In this document: piece after piece, positions 37,160 to 49,400 of the stretch | Position numbering within the stretch: the stretch's first letter is position 1 | Layout: each line of letters starts with the position of its first letter | Source of the DNA: Anisakis pegreffii | Lineage: Eukaryota; Nematoda; Chromadorea; Rhabditida; Anisakidae | Direction of reading: 5' to 3' | NCBI GenBank assembly: GCA_035041965.1 | Contig: JAPYMA010000383.1 | Span: 1-64,000 of the forward strand | Length of the DNA stretch: 64,000 nucleotides | The notes under the pieces: generated by a model | Seen by the model: the letters and a program-made list of their open reading frames with translations, nothing else | What the model was told of the DNA's origin: nothing | The model's database searches: none | Made by a program: the position numbers and the translations under genes

Positions 37160-39420
37160 ATGTGCCATTTCCATGCCCTGACATATTGTCAGCATCTTAA
37201 CGATTTGTAATGTCTCGCTTCCGAGAGACACCTTCCAGCTTGACATAAATGTATTTATTTTCAACATTATTATGCTTATATACAACACATAGTATGGTAC
37301 AATTCACTGTCAAGGTCATATCGTTAAATTTAACGTTTCAATCAAACTCTTAATAAATTGATTGATAGTAACCAGTAACGCTGCACTGCATCAATGAGAA
37401 GAGCCTAAGGCGATGATTATATCAAAATTGGTATATTGAATAGAAATCGCGAGAAATAGTACAATGATCAACAATATGAATAATAAGTAACTGGTAAGGA
37501 AAAAGAAAAAGCAATAATCGCGTCTGGGTTTGGGTGATAAGTGAGTGGCTGACATCCTTATTTTAGTTGATGGCAATCACATTTGTCCTAATCAACGTCA
37601 CCATCCGCCACCGAAACCACGACTCCGCCGACCGAAGAATGGGCCACCGAAGCGACGGCCAGAGAACCCACCACGCCCGAATCGTCCAAATCCGAAGCCT
37701 CCGAAGCGACGACCAAAGAACCCACCACGCCCGAATCGTCGAAATCCAGAGCCTCCGAAGTGCCCCCAGCGTTTCATTCGAGTTCTGAAATTGTTTAGAT
37801 AGCAGTTTCATGACAGTGGATTTTTCGGTTCAAAAAAGAGAACAGTTGGTTTCGACTAAATAGGTTGTATAGGAAAATTTTTGGCTCATTCAATGGCGCA
37901 GATTTTTCACAAACAATTTTTGCGTGACGAACGATAATAACTCACTGGATTCGGTCCACACGATCCAAATCCTCAACTGCACGTACTGACTGCAAAAATA
38001 GTGCGCAAACGAGAAGTATTATCATAACCTTCATTATTGTTCCACTAACTGAAATGAACAGCGAAAGACAATGAAGTCTTTTCAGAATTCACAAATATCA
38101 CAAGTCATCACGTGCATAAGTGTAGCAATAAGATTGAACTGTGCAACAATTCGCAAAATTTCCAATGAAATTCCATCAGTGAATGAGCCCATCCTAATTG
38201 TAAGCAATTCACATTATCTCGCTAATTTTTATAACTCTATGATCAAATGAGTGGTCAAAAAATTTTTCACTAATAGGCCACAGTAATCTCATGTAACTGC
38301 TAAAAGCTGCATGATTTCGGAAGATTCATAATGAACAATGCCTTCCTTTGAATATGCGCATACCGAAATGTTTCCTTTAACCATAGGAGATGACTGGTGT
38401 AGCTTTGGCTCCCCAAACGGTCACAAAAATGCTTGCTGATGGTTGTTAGAACTGCAAGATTATTGTGAGTTTGTTCTCGATGGGACAAAGTAAACCGCTT
38501 TATGAGAAAGCATTTTTATGCAAAATTCAGAGCAAATGAAACAAACATTGTACTTGTAAATCACAACCGAACTGAATAGATGTTAAAGCTGCATTACTAT
38601 GCACTTTCATATGAATTCCTTGTGTCGCGAATCGTAAACAAACTAATCAGCATCGTAATTCATTGTTTGCAGTAATCAAAGCAAAGCAAAAGATCGAAAT
38701 CGTTTTTACGCTTACTCAAGAATGACGTTTTCTGATTCAAAAACGGCGATTGTTGCCCGAAAACAACGAATCGCAATTGAGACATTCCCAAAAACCGGCT
38801 CGATTACGTAATAAATGTTGATATTTGTCGAATGTTATTGTTTCACCATGCATAAATTCAGAATTTTGTTCAATTACTGCCCTCGCCAAATTCCTTTGAT
38901 TATTTTGGAAGAGTGAAAAATTTCTCGTACTATTTGGTTTCCATTCGATCATCAGTCACCATAGCGCATTTCCACTTTCCAACAAGCACCAAATGTTTTT
39001 CATCATCAATCCAACCACAATAATGCTGTCATTGCAAAAATGGTAAATAACCTAGAATTGCGACATCAATTGTTGACATATTTTGGAAGGAGTTCGCCAA
39101 ATAAGATGACAAAACAAATTTTGTTTTCAGCGGCATAAACAGTTTTTAGCAGCTCTAGAGGATCAGTTTTTGGAAGACACGACCTTGAGTTGGGTGAACG
39201 TTGCTCATTTGCTGACACCCTGTCAGGTGACCAATTGTTTAATAAAGCGAAATGTACACTGAATTTTATACAAGAGCTCATATGAAAATGATAATTTGCA
39301 ATTCGTTTTCACGTTCTATCGACAGGAATCCAGCGAAAGAATCTGCACAGATTCAGGAGCACTGAAAAGTTTCGGGAAGAAAATGTGATGCACATTTAAA
39401 TTAGTGCACAGATTGATCAA
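37160..39420. repeat. Duplicated block B of the peptide cluster
   Basis: Partner of 34430-36950. It contains the gene at 37598-38034. Relative to block A it has about 220 extra bases upstream of the promoter element and a shorter intron (161 versus 420 bp). Confidence 0.8.
37598..38034 (-). CDS. Secreted Gly/Phe/Arg-rich peptide (91 aa)
   Basis: Exons 37946-38034 and 37598-37784, phase 2 (CA|GTGAGT ... TTTCAG|A). Signal peptide MKVMIILLVCALFLQSVRA and prosegment VEDLDRVDRI are the same as in the gene at 34879-35574 except for one residue. Both exons also have the same lengths (89 and 187 bases) as in that gene. After QTRMKR (R-x-K-R) the 56-residue product is entirely different: it starts WGHFGGSGFRRF, repeats FGRGGF(F/S)GRRFGG, and ends SRGFGGGW. 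It has twelve Arg and no acidic residue. A 54-bp unit is tandemly repeated within exon 2. Acceptor TTTCAG at 38049-38051 before the ATG. Strongly cationic; an antimicrobial role is inferred, not shown. Confidence 0.88.
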
Positions 39421-40338
39421 CAGAGATGTAGTGTATTTAAATGAACGATGCCGAGAAAGTGGGTTCCCTTCAGAAAATCATCTATTTCTCTCCATCTAAG
39501 CATGTATACTTTTGTGAAAGAAGAGAATCTGAGGATTCTCATGATGTGAAGAAATTGTCATCTTACTGGGCAAACCTGAGAGTACCGGCAGCTTAAAGAT
39601 GGTAACCCCTATAGTGCTATAGTCGTGTATACATTGATCTATAGTGATATAATGTACGTGACTGAGCGCCACTGAGCTAGTCGAGATAGCTTCAAGGAAA
39701 TTGCTATATCTCGTCATGTAAGCAGAATTGGTCGGCAAAATATATGATATTCTGAATCTAGAGGTCCTGAGGAATCGAATGGTATAGAGAAGTTCATGTG
39801 TCACCGAGTAAAGCTGAGAGTACCGTAACTTGAGGATGTTAACCCCTATAGTGCTATAATAATTTTGTAGTGAATGAGAGCCATTGTATTTATCATTTGT
39901 TTCAACGTGAAAAACGATTCAATGAATTGAGTGCTTGGAATAATGAGCGTACAAAGACAGTTCGATAGCAATGGTCTTGCCATGATGATTATGACTGACT
40001 GTAAGATACCATATGTTACTAATGTATTATTATTTTTAGTTTTGTGATTTTTATCGGTATCGCTATTGTTATTATTACTATTATTATTTGCGTACAAACA
40101 AACGATAGTTGCATCGAGTCGTTGGGAAATCAGATAATGCGAATTACTCAGGTAGTGAAGTGTAAGGTTCAGTGTGACTGGTGATCGGTAGAGAAATACT
40201 GATCTTTATTCATGAATGAATTTGATTCATAGGGTATTATAATACATCGTGTATACAAGGTACCATCAGCACGAATCAGAGTGGCGAGTTTCTTGAACAA
40301 CCACATTAGATTGATAGCATCGTCTCATCCGTTCCCTT
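38035..40338. other. Spacer with repeats
   Basis: Rest of block B, then interspersed-repeat material to about 39880 and a short ATT/TTATTATT tract near 40060. No gene recognised. Confidence 0.4.
39320..39880 (-). repeat. Interspersed repeat copy 3 (two units)
   Basis: Contains two head-to-tail units, each with ACCCCTATAGTGCTATA on the plus strand (39606 and 39842). Reverse-complement blocks match 26400-26830. A minus-strand open frame across it (39496-39804) is not conserved between copies and is treated as noncoding. Confidence 0.65.
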
Positions 40339-40919
40339 TCAACCCCAATAGTAAGGACGGCGCCAGTATGGGCGCCATGGTCGTCGCCATGGACGACGAA
40401 AACCTCCTCCGGCGGCCCACCAGCGTTTCATACGACTTCTGTAAGTTCAAATGTTGACGTTTAGACGAATTCAGGTGATACGATATTAAAATATTCTCGA
40501 AGGAACTAATGAATCGTAAAGAATCACATGTTTGTGATGCTTCATGATGATTAACAATGAAACTATAGGTGATTAATTCTAATTTGGTTCTTTTTTACAG
40601 TTTGCAATTGATCTCATATTCATGAGTCGATCGCGCGCTTTGCTTATCAAACAAATCAATTCAGATCCCATGAAATTTCTTTACGTCACTAATTCAACAA
40701 ATTATGTTCGTTTTACATCGGAATGAGTTGGTTTGCGGTTCAGAACGTTGCCTCATTTCAGAATATAATTTCTCAGCGATACTTCCGAATGAAAGGCATT
40801 CGAATAACTCACGGTGTGTCGCTTCCTTCACCCATATCCACCCATGTATCCTCCGCTTCGGCGGCAAACGTTAAAGCCAACAGCGCAGTAAAGAGCAAAA
40901 CCACTAACAGTATCTTCAT
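40339..40919 (-). CDS. Secreted Trp/Arg/Pro-rich peptide (68 aa)
   Basis: Exons 40813-40919 and 40339-40438, phase 2 (CC|GTGAGT ... TTACAG|A). Signal peptide MKILLVVLLFTALLALTFA, then a strongly acidic prosegment (AEAEDTWVDMGEGSDT). Exon 2 begins PSRMKR (R-x-K-R). The 27-residue product is WWAAGGGFRRPWRR, then PWRPYWRRPYYWG, with six Trp, seven Arg, four Pro and no acidic residue. Its composition recalls mammalian indolicidin and tritrpticin; homology is not implied. The terminal Gly could give a C-terminal amide. The acceptor GTTTCAG abuts the ATG directly (40920-40922), and a TATATA motif lies at about 40992, consistent with a short outron and spliced-leader trans-splicing. Confidence 0.9.
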
Positions 40920-43470
40920 CTGAAACAGAGCATTCTCGATAACAAAATCCAAAAACTGCTCGATTAACGACAAAATTCGTGAAAGCGTCGCTATATATTA
41001 AATATTTCGATGAGAAACATGGGACTTCAGCCACATTCTTCATATCTCAACAGCAAGATCCTAGTTTCTTGCTCTTCAGAGTGAGACTGATATTTTTATG
41101 ATCTCCATAGATGATCTCTATTTTATGAACAACAGAATGGTAAAATAACAAGCAAGAACCATATTGCATCTGTAATATGTTCTTAAGTTATCCACAAGAA
41201 ATTTACAATTGAATTTGCTCGCGACAGCCAAGGAGGACATACGTTCAAGGATGAATCTAAACATTAGGCTAAATAAAACGTTGCTAGCCAGATAATGAGT
41301 TAAGCTGCTATCCAAAACAGCTCACCATCGTGACTGACGTTCAAAAGCTCAATTCAAAATGCTTGTAGTGACTAGCAAACTATTCGATGCTTATATAGTG
41401 TTGATCATTGATCTAATTATAGTTAATCAGAATGATACAGAATAATTTGATAGACATGTTTTTATCAAAATACTCTACTAATAACAAGCAATAACCGTTC
41501 CACTTTATATTTTCATTAAGTCGTAAGTATCAAAACAATAAATGAAGCAATCTAGTCAATGCATCAAGTTAGGATGTGTTTTTGTGTAGGAGTGATAACA
41601 CACTTTTGATAGTAGTCATAAAGAATTCACTTTTAAAGTATTCATACACCTTGCCTTAAATGATTTGAGTAAGCTGACTGCGTCCACCAGTCTAAACGGA
41701 TTAGCTTATTTGTGCCAATTTCAGTCACTTTCATGAAACGAAACTTCTGTTACGGATGTTCAGTCAGAAACTTGCATTTGGTGCACAAAAGCTTATCAGA
41801 CCCGTGCTTGTGAAATATATTTTCATTCGAGAAAAATTTTATCAACTGAAAGATCATTCTGAAAAGTTACTTTCATATTCAGCATGTTCTATTGTGCATT
41901 CTTTATATTCAACGTGTTGTAATGTGTGAAGTCGACAAATACGAACCAAATTAAAATAACAATCGATCTATTTAATTAGTATTCTTTGGTAAACAACCAA
42001 ATGACAGTATTAATTTATTATCATTGGCGAATAATTGGTGTCAAATCACAATTACTCCACTAATATCAACGTTCCGTTGCCCACCAAAACCGGTTATCGC
42101 GACTGATCATCCTCATATGTCTACTTCAATGACAATTGTTACTCGATAATTTGTAAACATGAACACACCATTGTTATTGTTATCATTGACTGTTTTTTGT
42201 CTATTGTTATTGCTAACGCGCTTCAACCAAATTGTAGTTGTTTTGCGAATGTGAAGCAATCGAAGATCACTGATTTGAAGCAACAAATAACACTTTGCGC
42301 ATTCATTTCAACGGTCATTTTTTGGTCTTTCAGCATTTTGATCATCTGCACATTCTGAATGCAAAATAATCGCAGCAATTCTTTATTACATGCCAAACAT
42401 TAGCAGTCACATATCTGAATTATTCACAGTTTTAATTAATGAGAGATTAGAATAATTTTATAGCGATATTGTATCATTTATTCACGGAAAAGCAGAACAA
42501 AAACAAGGCAACTTCGTTGAGCGATTATGACATTTTGTCGCGTTATGAATATCACATATCGAGTAAAATGGAGGACTGATTTAACACAAGAAGGGTGTAG
42601 AGTGTCGGTGATTTCTTCGGGCAATATCGAACATCACCACTTTAGTTATATGCCAGAAACTTATGCTATATTGCAGTCATATTTGAATTCAGTTCAATAA
42701 TTCTAGTTAGTCTAAGGATTTGGAAAGAAAAAACAGAATTCGTATCGCTTGTTCTTCGAGAAGTCTCGACAAATTATTGAATAATTGCAACTCAAATTTG
42801 AAAAGACAAAAAAATCGGAATATCCTCGAAAAATATGATAAAAAAATAATACGATAAGGCAACAGTACCGAAGAAGAAGAAGTTATTCTACATTACAAAC
42901 AATAAGCACGGTGATGCTAGACAATTATTAAAGAACGACAATAGTAATAATAAATACTGAAATAACAATTCTAACTACAATAACCATGCCATAACTATAT
43001 TGAGAATAAATTAATTATAATCTGATCGTGAGAAACGCAAACAACAATACTTCACAGAACTTAAATCATCCACATCCAAAAAGCACCGTCGATCGTTTCG
43101 CATCTATGAACAACATACGCAATTCAAATTTCAAAGAAGACTAACTAACTAATCAAATAAATAAATAAATATTTCACAGAACACAAATATCACGAAGATA
43201 CTATCACGAACAAGAGATTGTATTGACAGCAGCAAGAAGGCATTAATTTCACTCAAATGATTTACATCAAAGAGTTTGCGTTATTTTTGAACTTTGCGAA
43301 ACGCATTTTCAACAATATTTAGTTTGTCAAATTTTATGCTACAGATATGCTGATATAATTACACTTTGCACAGTGATTGCTTGATTGCTGAACATTTTGA
43401 ACATATCACGCAAGTGCATTCACTCTAAATTTCTGAATAAATTTCCACACACGACAAAACTTCAAAGTTT
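40920..43470. other. Intergenic, AT-rich
   Basis: No coding exon recognised on either strand. Short AAAT runs near 43160. This separates the peptide cluster from the 3' end of the exchange-factor gene. Confidence 0.45.
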
Positions 43471-46400
43471 TCACAAATAACCAGAGCTCCACCTCAATAA
43501 ATTACTGCGTTTCATGCGATTCAATTTTTTGACCGATGGTGCCATAGAGGTTACACCCGAGTGCGAATCACTATCCGCGCGTCGCCTCAACACGAAACTC
43601 AACATTGGTGAATTCGGATCTGGCGCCACTGCATAATAGGGATTGCATTTGTCGGGTAATTGAAACTCACCTGAAAAACGCCTTCATCCACACTGTATCA
43701 GAATGTATTGACCAGAACCAACTTTAAAAGAAATAGGATATTGAAATTATATCACTTTTCACGTAATGAAAACTAAGTGTAAGTTCGTGACAGTGTAGTA
43801 ATCCCCGAGAGTTCCAATAACTTGTGGTCGAACTTCACATATGAGTGCCTCTAATACGAATGGAATTCAACCACAACTCATGATTATAGCTCAGCTTAAG
43901 CGAGGACCGTTTCATTCAACAAATGAAGGTAATTTGTGCTAATCAATTCACGCACTTGATTGCTGTTGACGTATATGGGCAGCGCAAAGTTCCGCAGCTG
44001 AATAGTTAAGAAAATGAAAACGGGCAAGTAAATGATGAAAAACTTACATCCGTCGGGAAGAAGCTGTACAAGGCAGAATTCCGACGACTCACCATTAATG
44101 AGGTGTTTCTCAAGTACCCTATCGATAAGGCTACTCATACGATCACCGTTCTCCACCTTAAATCCTTGCACTATCATTGCCAACTGATATTCAGCCGTAA
44201 TGTACATAGACAAATGAGTCGTCGAAAAATTTACAGAATGAATTTCGAATGAAGATTGTTTAGCACTCACGAAAATTCTGCAAAATGTATGATTCTGAGA
44301 TTGGATTCTTGCTTTACCTTGATACATTTGTAGTTTGTGGCCGCACTACCCATCTGAAGTGAATCGTCGAGTGCGACTCGTGCTAGGTGGAAGGCGGCAG
44401 GTTGATGCTGTTTCAGAGAAAGAAGGTCACTATGATATGAACGATTTCTGGTCTGCAATTGGCGACGGTGAGATCCGATCATCCTATTGAGTGCAATAGC
44501 GCGAGAGCTCAGCAAGGAATATCTTCAGCCGAAAATGGCGTTAGCCTCATCAGTTTTTATTCTTTTCTTCAAAACTACTTTTTTGAGGAATCTATTGTCT
44601 GAAAGTTGCTTTCGCAGCATAACTACGAGCTCGCAAATTGTTCATGTGAAAGTTTGGTGTCTATAGTTTTAGAACATCTCAAGGCATTCAACTAAAAGTT
44701 CGCCTTCATGCGTTTCATGTCGCCTTTATTAAGCTAAATTCCGGGAACTAGCGATCCTGTGCGCACTACTGACAATTGACAATAATGTGTTCACTGACTT
44801 GTCCATTCGGACTGGCATGCCGTTGTAGGCTATTATTACCATTCTCAGCGTTCAACGACATCGCACATGATGCGCTTACAGTTCGTCTCGACAGTAAAGC
44901 GTTATTCTGAAAGAATATAAATGTATCCTGTTTTGTCAGAATACAATTCCATATTCACATATCATTCAGAATCAAATAACACATTCAAATGAATTCAATC
45001 CAAAATACAACACTAATGGCCGAATGCATTTGCAGCGGAATATTTTACCTAAACGCTAACTTCGAAAACACTCGTGTCGATAATGTAATAATGCCTTAGG
45101 TTGTTTCATGCCACAATTCAGAGTGTATAATCACTAATTTATTCTCGTCATAACTGCGCAATTTTATAGAAAGTAAAAATGATTTGAAGTAGATTTTATC
45201 AAATAATTCGGAGAGCACTTAAAGATTCACGATCAGTTCGGTCAACCATTGCGATGAGGGCAACTATTAGGTCAACTGTCCACTTCTTTAACTTGCTGCC
45301 CAGAACTTAACAGAGGTGGGAATGACGAAGAAATACTCGATCAACTTCTTCATTCATGTTATAAAACTCGACACACCAATTAACAAGTTTCTGATAGCAT
45401 TCTCTAGTGCACACCGTTCGTTTTCTTTCAAGTTGTACTTAGTGGATAAAACAACACACTGTCAGCGTTGATCACGCTGAATTGTTACAGAAACTCGTAT
45501 AAAATATAAAATTTTTGTGCAATTTGCAGTAATCGACGAAAGTTTATGGTTAAAAGAGATGTGATAAATAAGAGAAAGGATACTTTTACACAGATATGAA
45601 GAATGAATGCAAATAGGAATTTACAGCGGAGAGTTCATTGAAAGATGACAACTTTTACAACTAAAAGTGAACATTCTTCGAATGAACGCACCATAACGGT
45701 TAATGAACGGATGATAAATGGGACGATTCGTGAGCAGAAATACTTCTAGATATCTAACTGTTCGATGAGAGCGATACCGATCAAGTGAAGTGACCCTTAT
45801 CGATCACGAATTATTTATTTAGTGATCGATTTATTGATCCGTTTACAATCGAGTACAATTTATCGGTTTCTAAGTGGCAATTTAGAGGTACACTTGAAAT
45901 ACAATACCTGAATCATGGACTCTTCTATCAACACATCCATTCATGAGCTCATTCATTTTCGAATATGAGGTATGCGAGATGGTCATATTTCGACCAACAA
46001 ATACCACAAGAGGTAATTATTGGTACCATGAAATAGAAATTAGACTGGTTGGAATTAGTAACGAAACTTACGAGAAACTCGTTCGTAGTCGCAGTGGATG
46101 AGTGTGAAAGGGATTCACTGGGATGTTTACTCGATGAACTGCTTGGTGTCAACTGATGCGTAAATAACGAACTTGGACTGAATTCACAACCTGAATTCGA
46201 TTGACAATGAAGCTTTCCAAGACATTTTGAAGATCTTTGAGTTTACTTGGCAACCAAAGGCCACAATTGCGTTGGTATGCGCGATGCACCACAAATGGTT
46301 ACTGAATTACGATCATTTCTCTTTTTCAAGGTTGTAGTGTTTAGGCAACCATCGCACGATACGCAAAATTTGACATTCACAGCTCAAAAAAGTCGTTTAT

Positions 46401-49400
46401 AAACACCATTATGTGATGAAAAGTGAGAATTCAGGAAATTGGCACAAAACGAAAATAACTGAATGGATGATTATTCATTTTTCGAAAAACTGTTTGATGG
46501 TTCTTCTTCTCCTCACCAATCTTAATTTAAAATATCAAATAGGCATTGTTAAAACTGAATGTTTCTTCTGGAATCAGCAAGATGTCACATAAAATTGATA
46601 TATATCATTATATTCACATTCACAATTTTGTTTTGTGAGATTTTTTTCTGGGAAGGATCGTTTGTACAAAGGTAGTCTGAGCGAATGATTCAATCATTCG
46701 ATTCAATTGAAATTCTGAAAAGGAATCTTCTAACAGATTGAAATTTCCCACATTCAAATATATCGCGATTCTATTGAGTGACACATCGAAATTGCGATCC
46801 CATCCCACTCACGACCCTTATATCCTACCGTTCAGATGAAATTAATGCACATTTTCATTATTATAAAATTTCACAGAATCCAACGAAAGGTATTCTAAGA
46901 TGAGCAAGAGGTTCCATAGATTAAGAAGTGGTTGACCTCCTTTCCAAGAAACGCTATTTGCAGGTGTTGAAGGCGACGTGAACGATTTTGAGCTATGCAT
47001 TCCGTACGGTCCAATAGTGAAAGCGCTCGGCTTATCCAGATGTGATCGTGCCATGCAAGCTTCAGATACCCAAGAATCCTCTGTGGCGATGCCAGAGTCG
47101 TTGGAGAGTTGTCCACCGAATTGACTATCGTTAGGATTCCCGCTGTTGCCGTTTGCCTCATCCGGACTCATTGTAGCGAACAGACGAGACAGAGTGTTTC
47201 TGAAGGAACGAATCAGACCGTGATTACTTCTTAAGAACGACACAATCTAGCAACGGCATTGTGCATTTTGCCTATGTAATAATGTTCAGAACTGTTCCAC
47301 AGACTACTCAGCAAAGGACGTTACATGAACTATGAAGACAGCATCGAAAAATTTTGACGTACCTTAAATGAGATCATCGCATTTGAAAATGGAATGAAAA
47401 TTTACAGCAGTTTTCGTTCATACAGTAACAGAGTAATCAGAAAACTTCAGAAACAAAATAACTGATGCCTCTTGCAAACATAGAATGAGGACAAACATTT
47501 TATTTGATCCAGGACACGACATCGATTTTGATTTACTATCCGAAGACATCGTCAACGGTCGTTCCACTTCCAGCGACCTTGCGAAACTGAAACTTCGATC
47601 ATGGTAAATGGTGATAGAGTAGTTGATTTAGTCCACCACCACTACAACATTATGATACAAATATGAGTCGAAGATCATTCAAGTTAGATTCATTCGATTG
47701 ATTACCATTCAAAAAGATTTATTCGGTGCACTGCAATCTGGCAGTATTGTTTAGTAGCATATGTGCACAACAAACATTCGAAAATACCATCCAATAACAT
47801 ACCAATGATTCTCGTCTAATGACGGCAAGAAGTAGAACCATGAGCAGAATGCAGGATCCATCGGTATTGTGTAAGCGCGTGAAGCGGATTGAAACAAACG
47901 AATCTTGGCGATTATCTCAAACTCTTTACGCCTCTTCTCGAAATTTATCAAACCATCTGAAATCAATTCTTAACTCGAATTCACTGACTGCGGTACACAA
48001 TTGAAAAAATCGTCGATTGTAGAATTCAGATCCCATGTTGAGTAAACACAACAAGGACATGAAAAAACCCACTACCGATTAAGGCAGATTCAATTCAGAC
48101 TTTAGTCAACACACTGCAAAAAAATTAGTTATGTTCCACGAAAGCATTCGAAATTGCTAACCTTCCGTGAAATCCGGATGTGCTTGATCGATCATTGCGA
48201 GATCGGTCAAGAAACTTCCCAAATATGGTACGGTACCTTGAGATTCAGCTAAGTTTACATCACTTTTTGTGCGACGACAATTTTGGATTAGTTGTGGACG
48301 ACGCAGTGGGGAACTTTTTGCTGTACCTTCCTGAAAAGATTTGATGTTGGTCGGTAAGAGAACTTCACGTTCACTTGTATGTGCTCAAGTAACGAATTAG
48401 CTGTCACCTAAACAAGAAAATATCTCTCGGAAACTCATAGGTATCCAACCACACAATCACTGACTATATAGTGCATTCAATTTGACTGATCAAAACTAGT
48501 GAATGCTATTGGAACGTTGCTATTCATGAGGCGCACATTGAAATGATGAGGTAGTGCAGATACCTCGTCCAAAATCCGCCTTGCGCGTTTTTCCTCACCA
48601 TCATCATCGGTTTCGAAGATTGACGCCAACTCTTGAAACTGAGCCATCGATCCACTAAATCGGGAAAATTTCATAACTTTTATGCAGATATCATCTATTG
48701 CAAATTTGAAAGGTTTTCAATTTCAGGTGATAAATGCTTCAGACTTAACAAAGTCGGTCATAGGCAGCTTTTCGAGTAATATTCGATACGGGTTTACAAT
48801 CGGTAGAGATACTTTGAAGTGATTAATTGCGCATTTTATGAAGTTTACAGAGCGATTTTTCCACAGAAAAAAACGAGTTCAGTGTGGGGCCTTCAGTGAT
48901 GAAATGAACAGCAGCATTGCTACTGAAGCTTGAAGGGCATGAATTAATAATAAAGTACTCACGAAGGTACCAACGCCCATGCTGCCTTTAACCTATAAAC
49001 GGGTTCAGACTGAAGAGCCGATATTACGGCTTTTAGCGAAGAGAAGTTTTTCAGCGCTCTCAGCTCCTGAAACATGACGAATAATTCATTATCGCACCCA
49101 CAATTCGATTGTATCGATTAATAAAATAGTGAACGATGAAGTTTGCCACGTTTTGTTTGGAAATTCGTCGATGTTGCTAATTGTAAAAAGTGTTCATTAG
49201 TTAACAGCTTCACATTCTTGAATGGGTAGTGAATTTGACTGTCACATTTCCATATCCGACTCTGTCACCTGATACAGTTGGAAACACACCCTTGCAATAT
49301 CAATCCATTTGCTGATGATTTTCGAACGAAAGTCTGCTCGACAATCCGGTAGCACGACGCTCGTCATAACACGTTGTGAAACGGCATTGAACTGAAAGAA

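Larger units (their letters stand above)
35575..37597. other. Spacer between duplicated peptide genes
   Basis: Holds the promoter 20-mer at 36138-36157, an interspersed-repeat copy at about 36660-36930, and the start of duplicated block B from about 37160. No other gene recognised. Confidence 0.4.
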
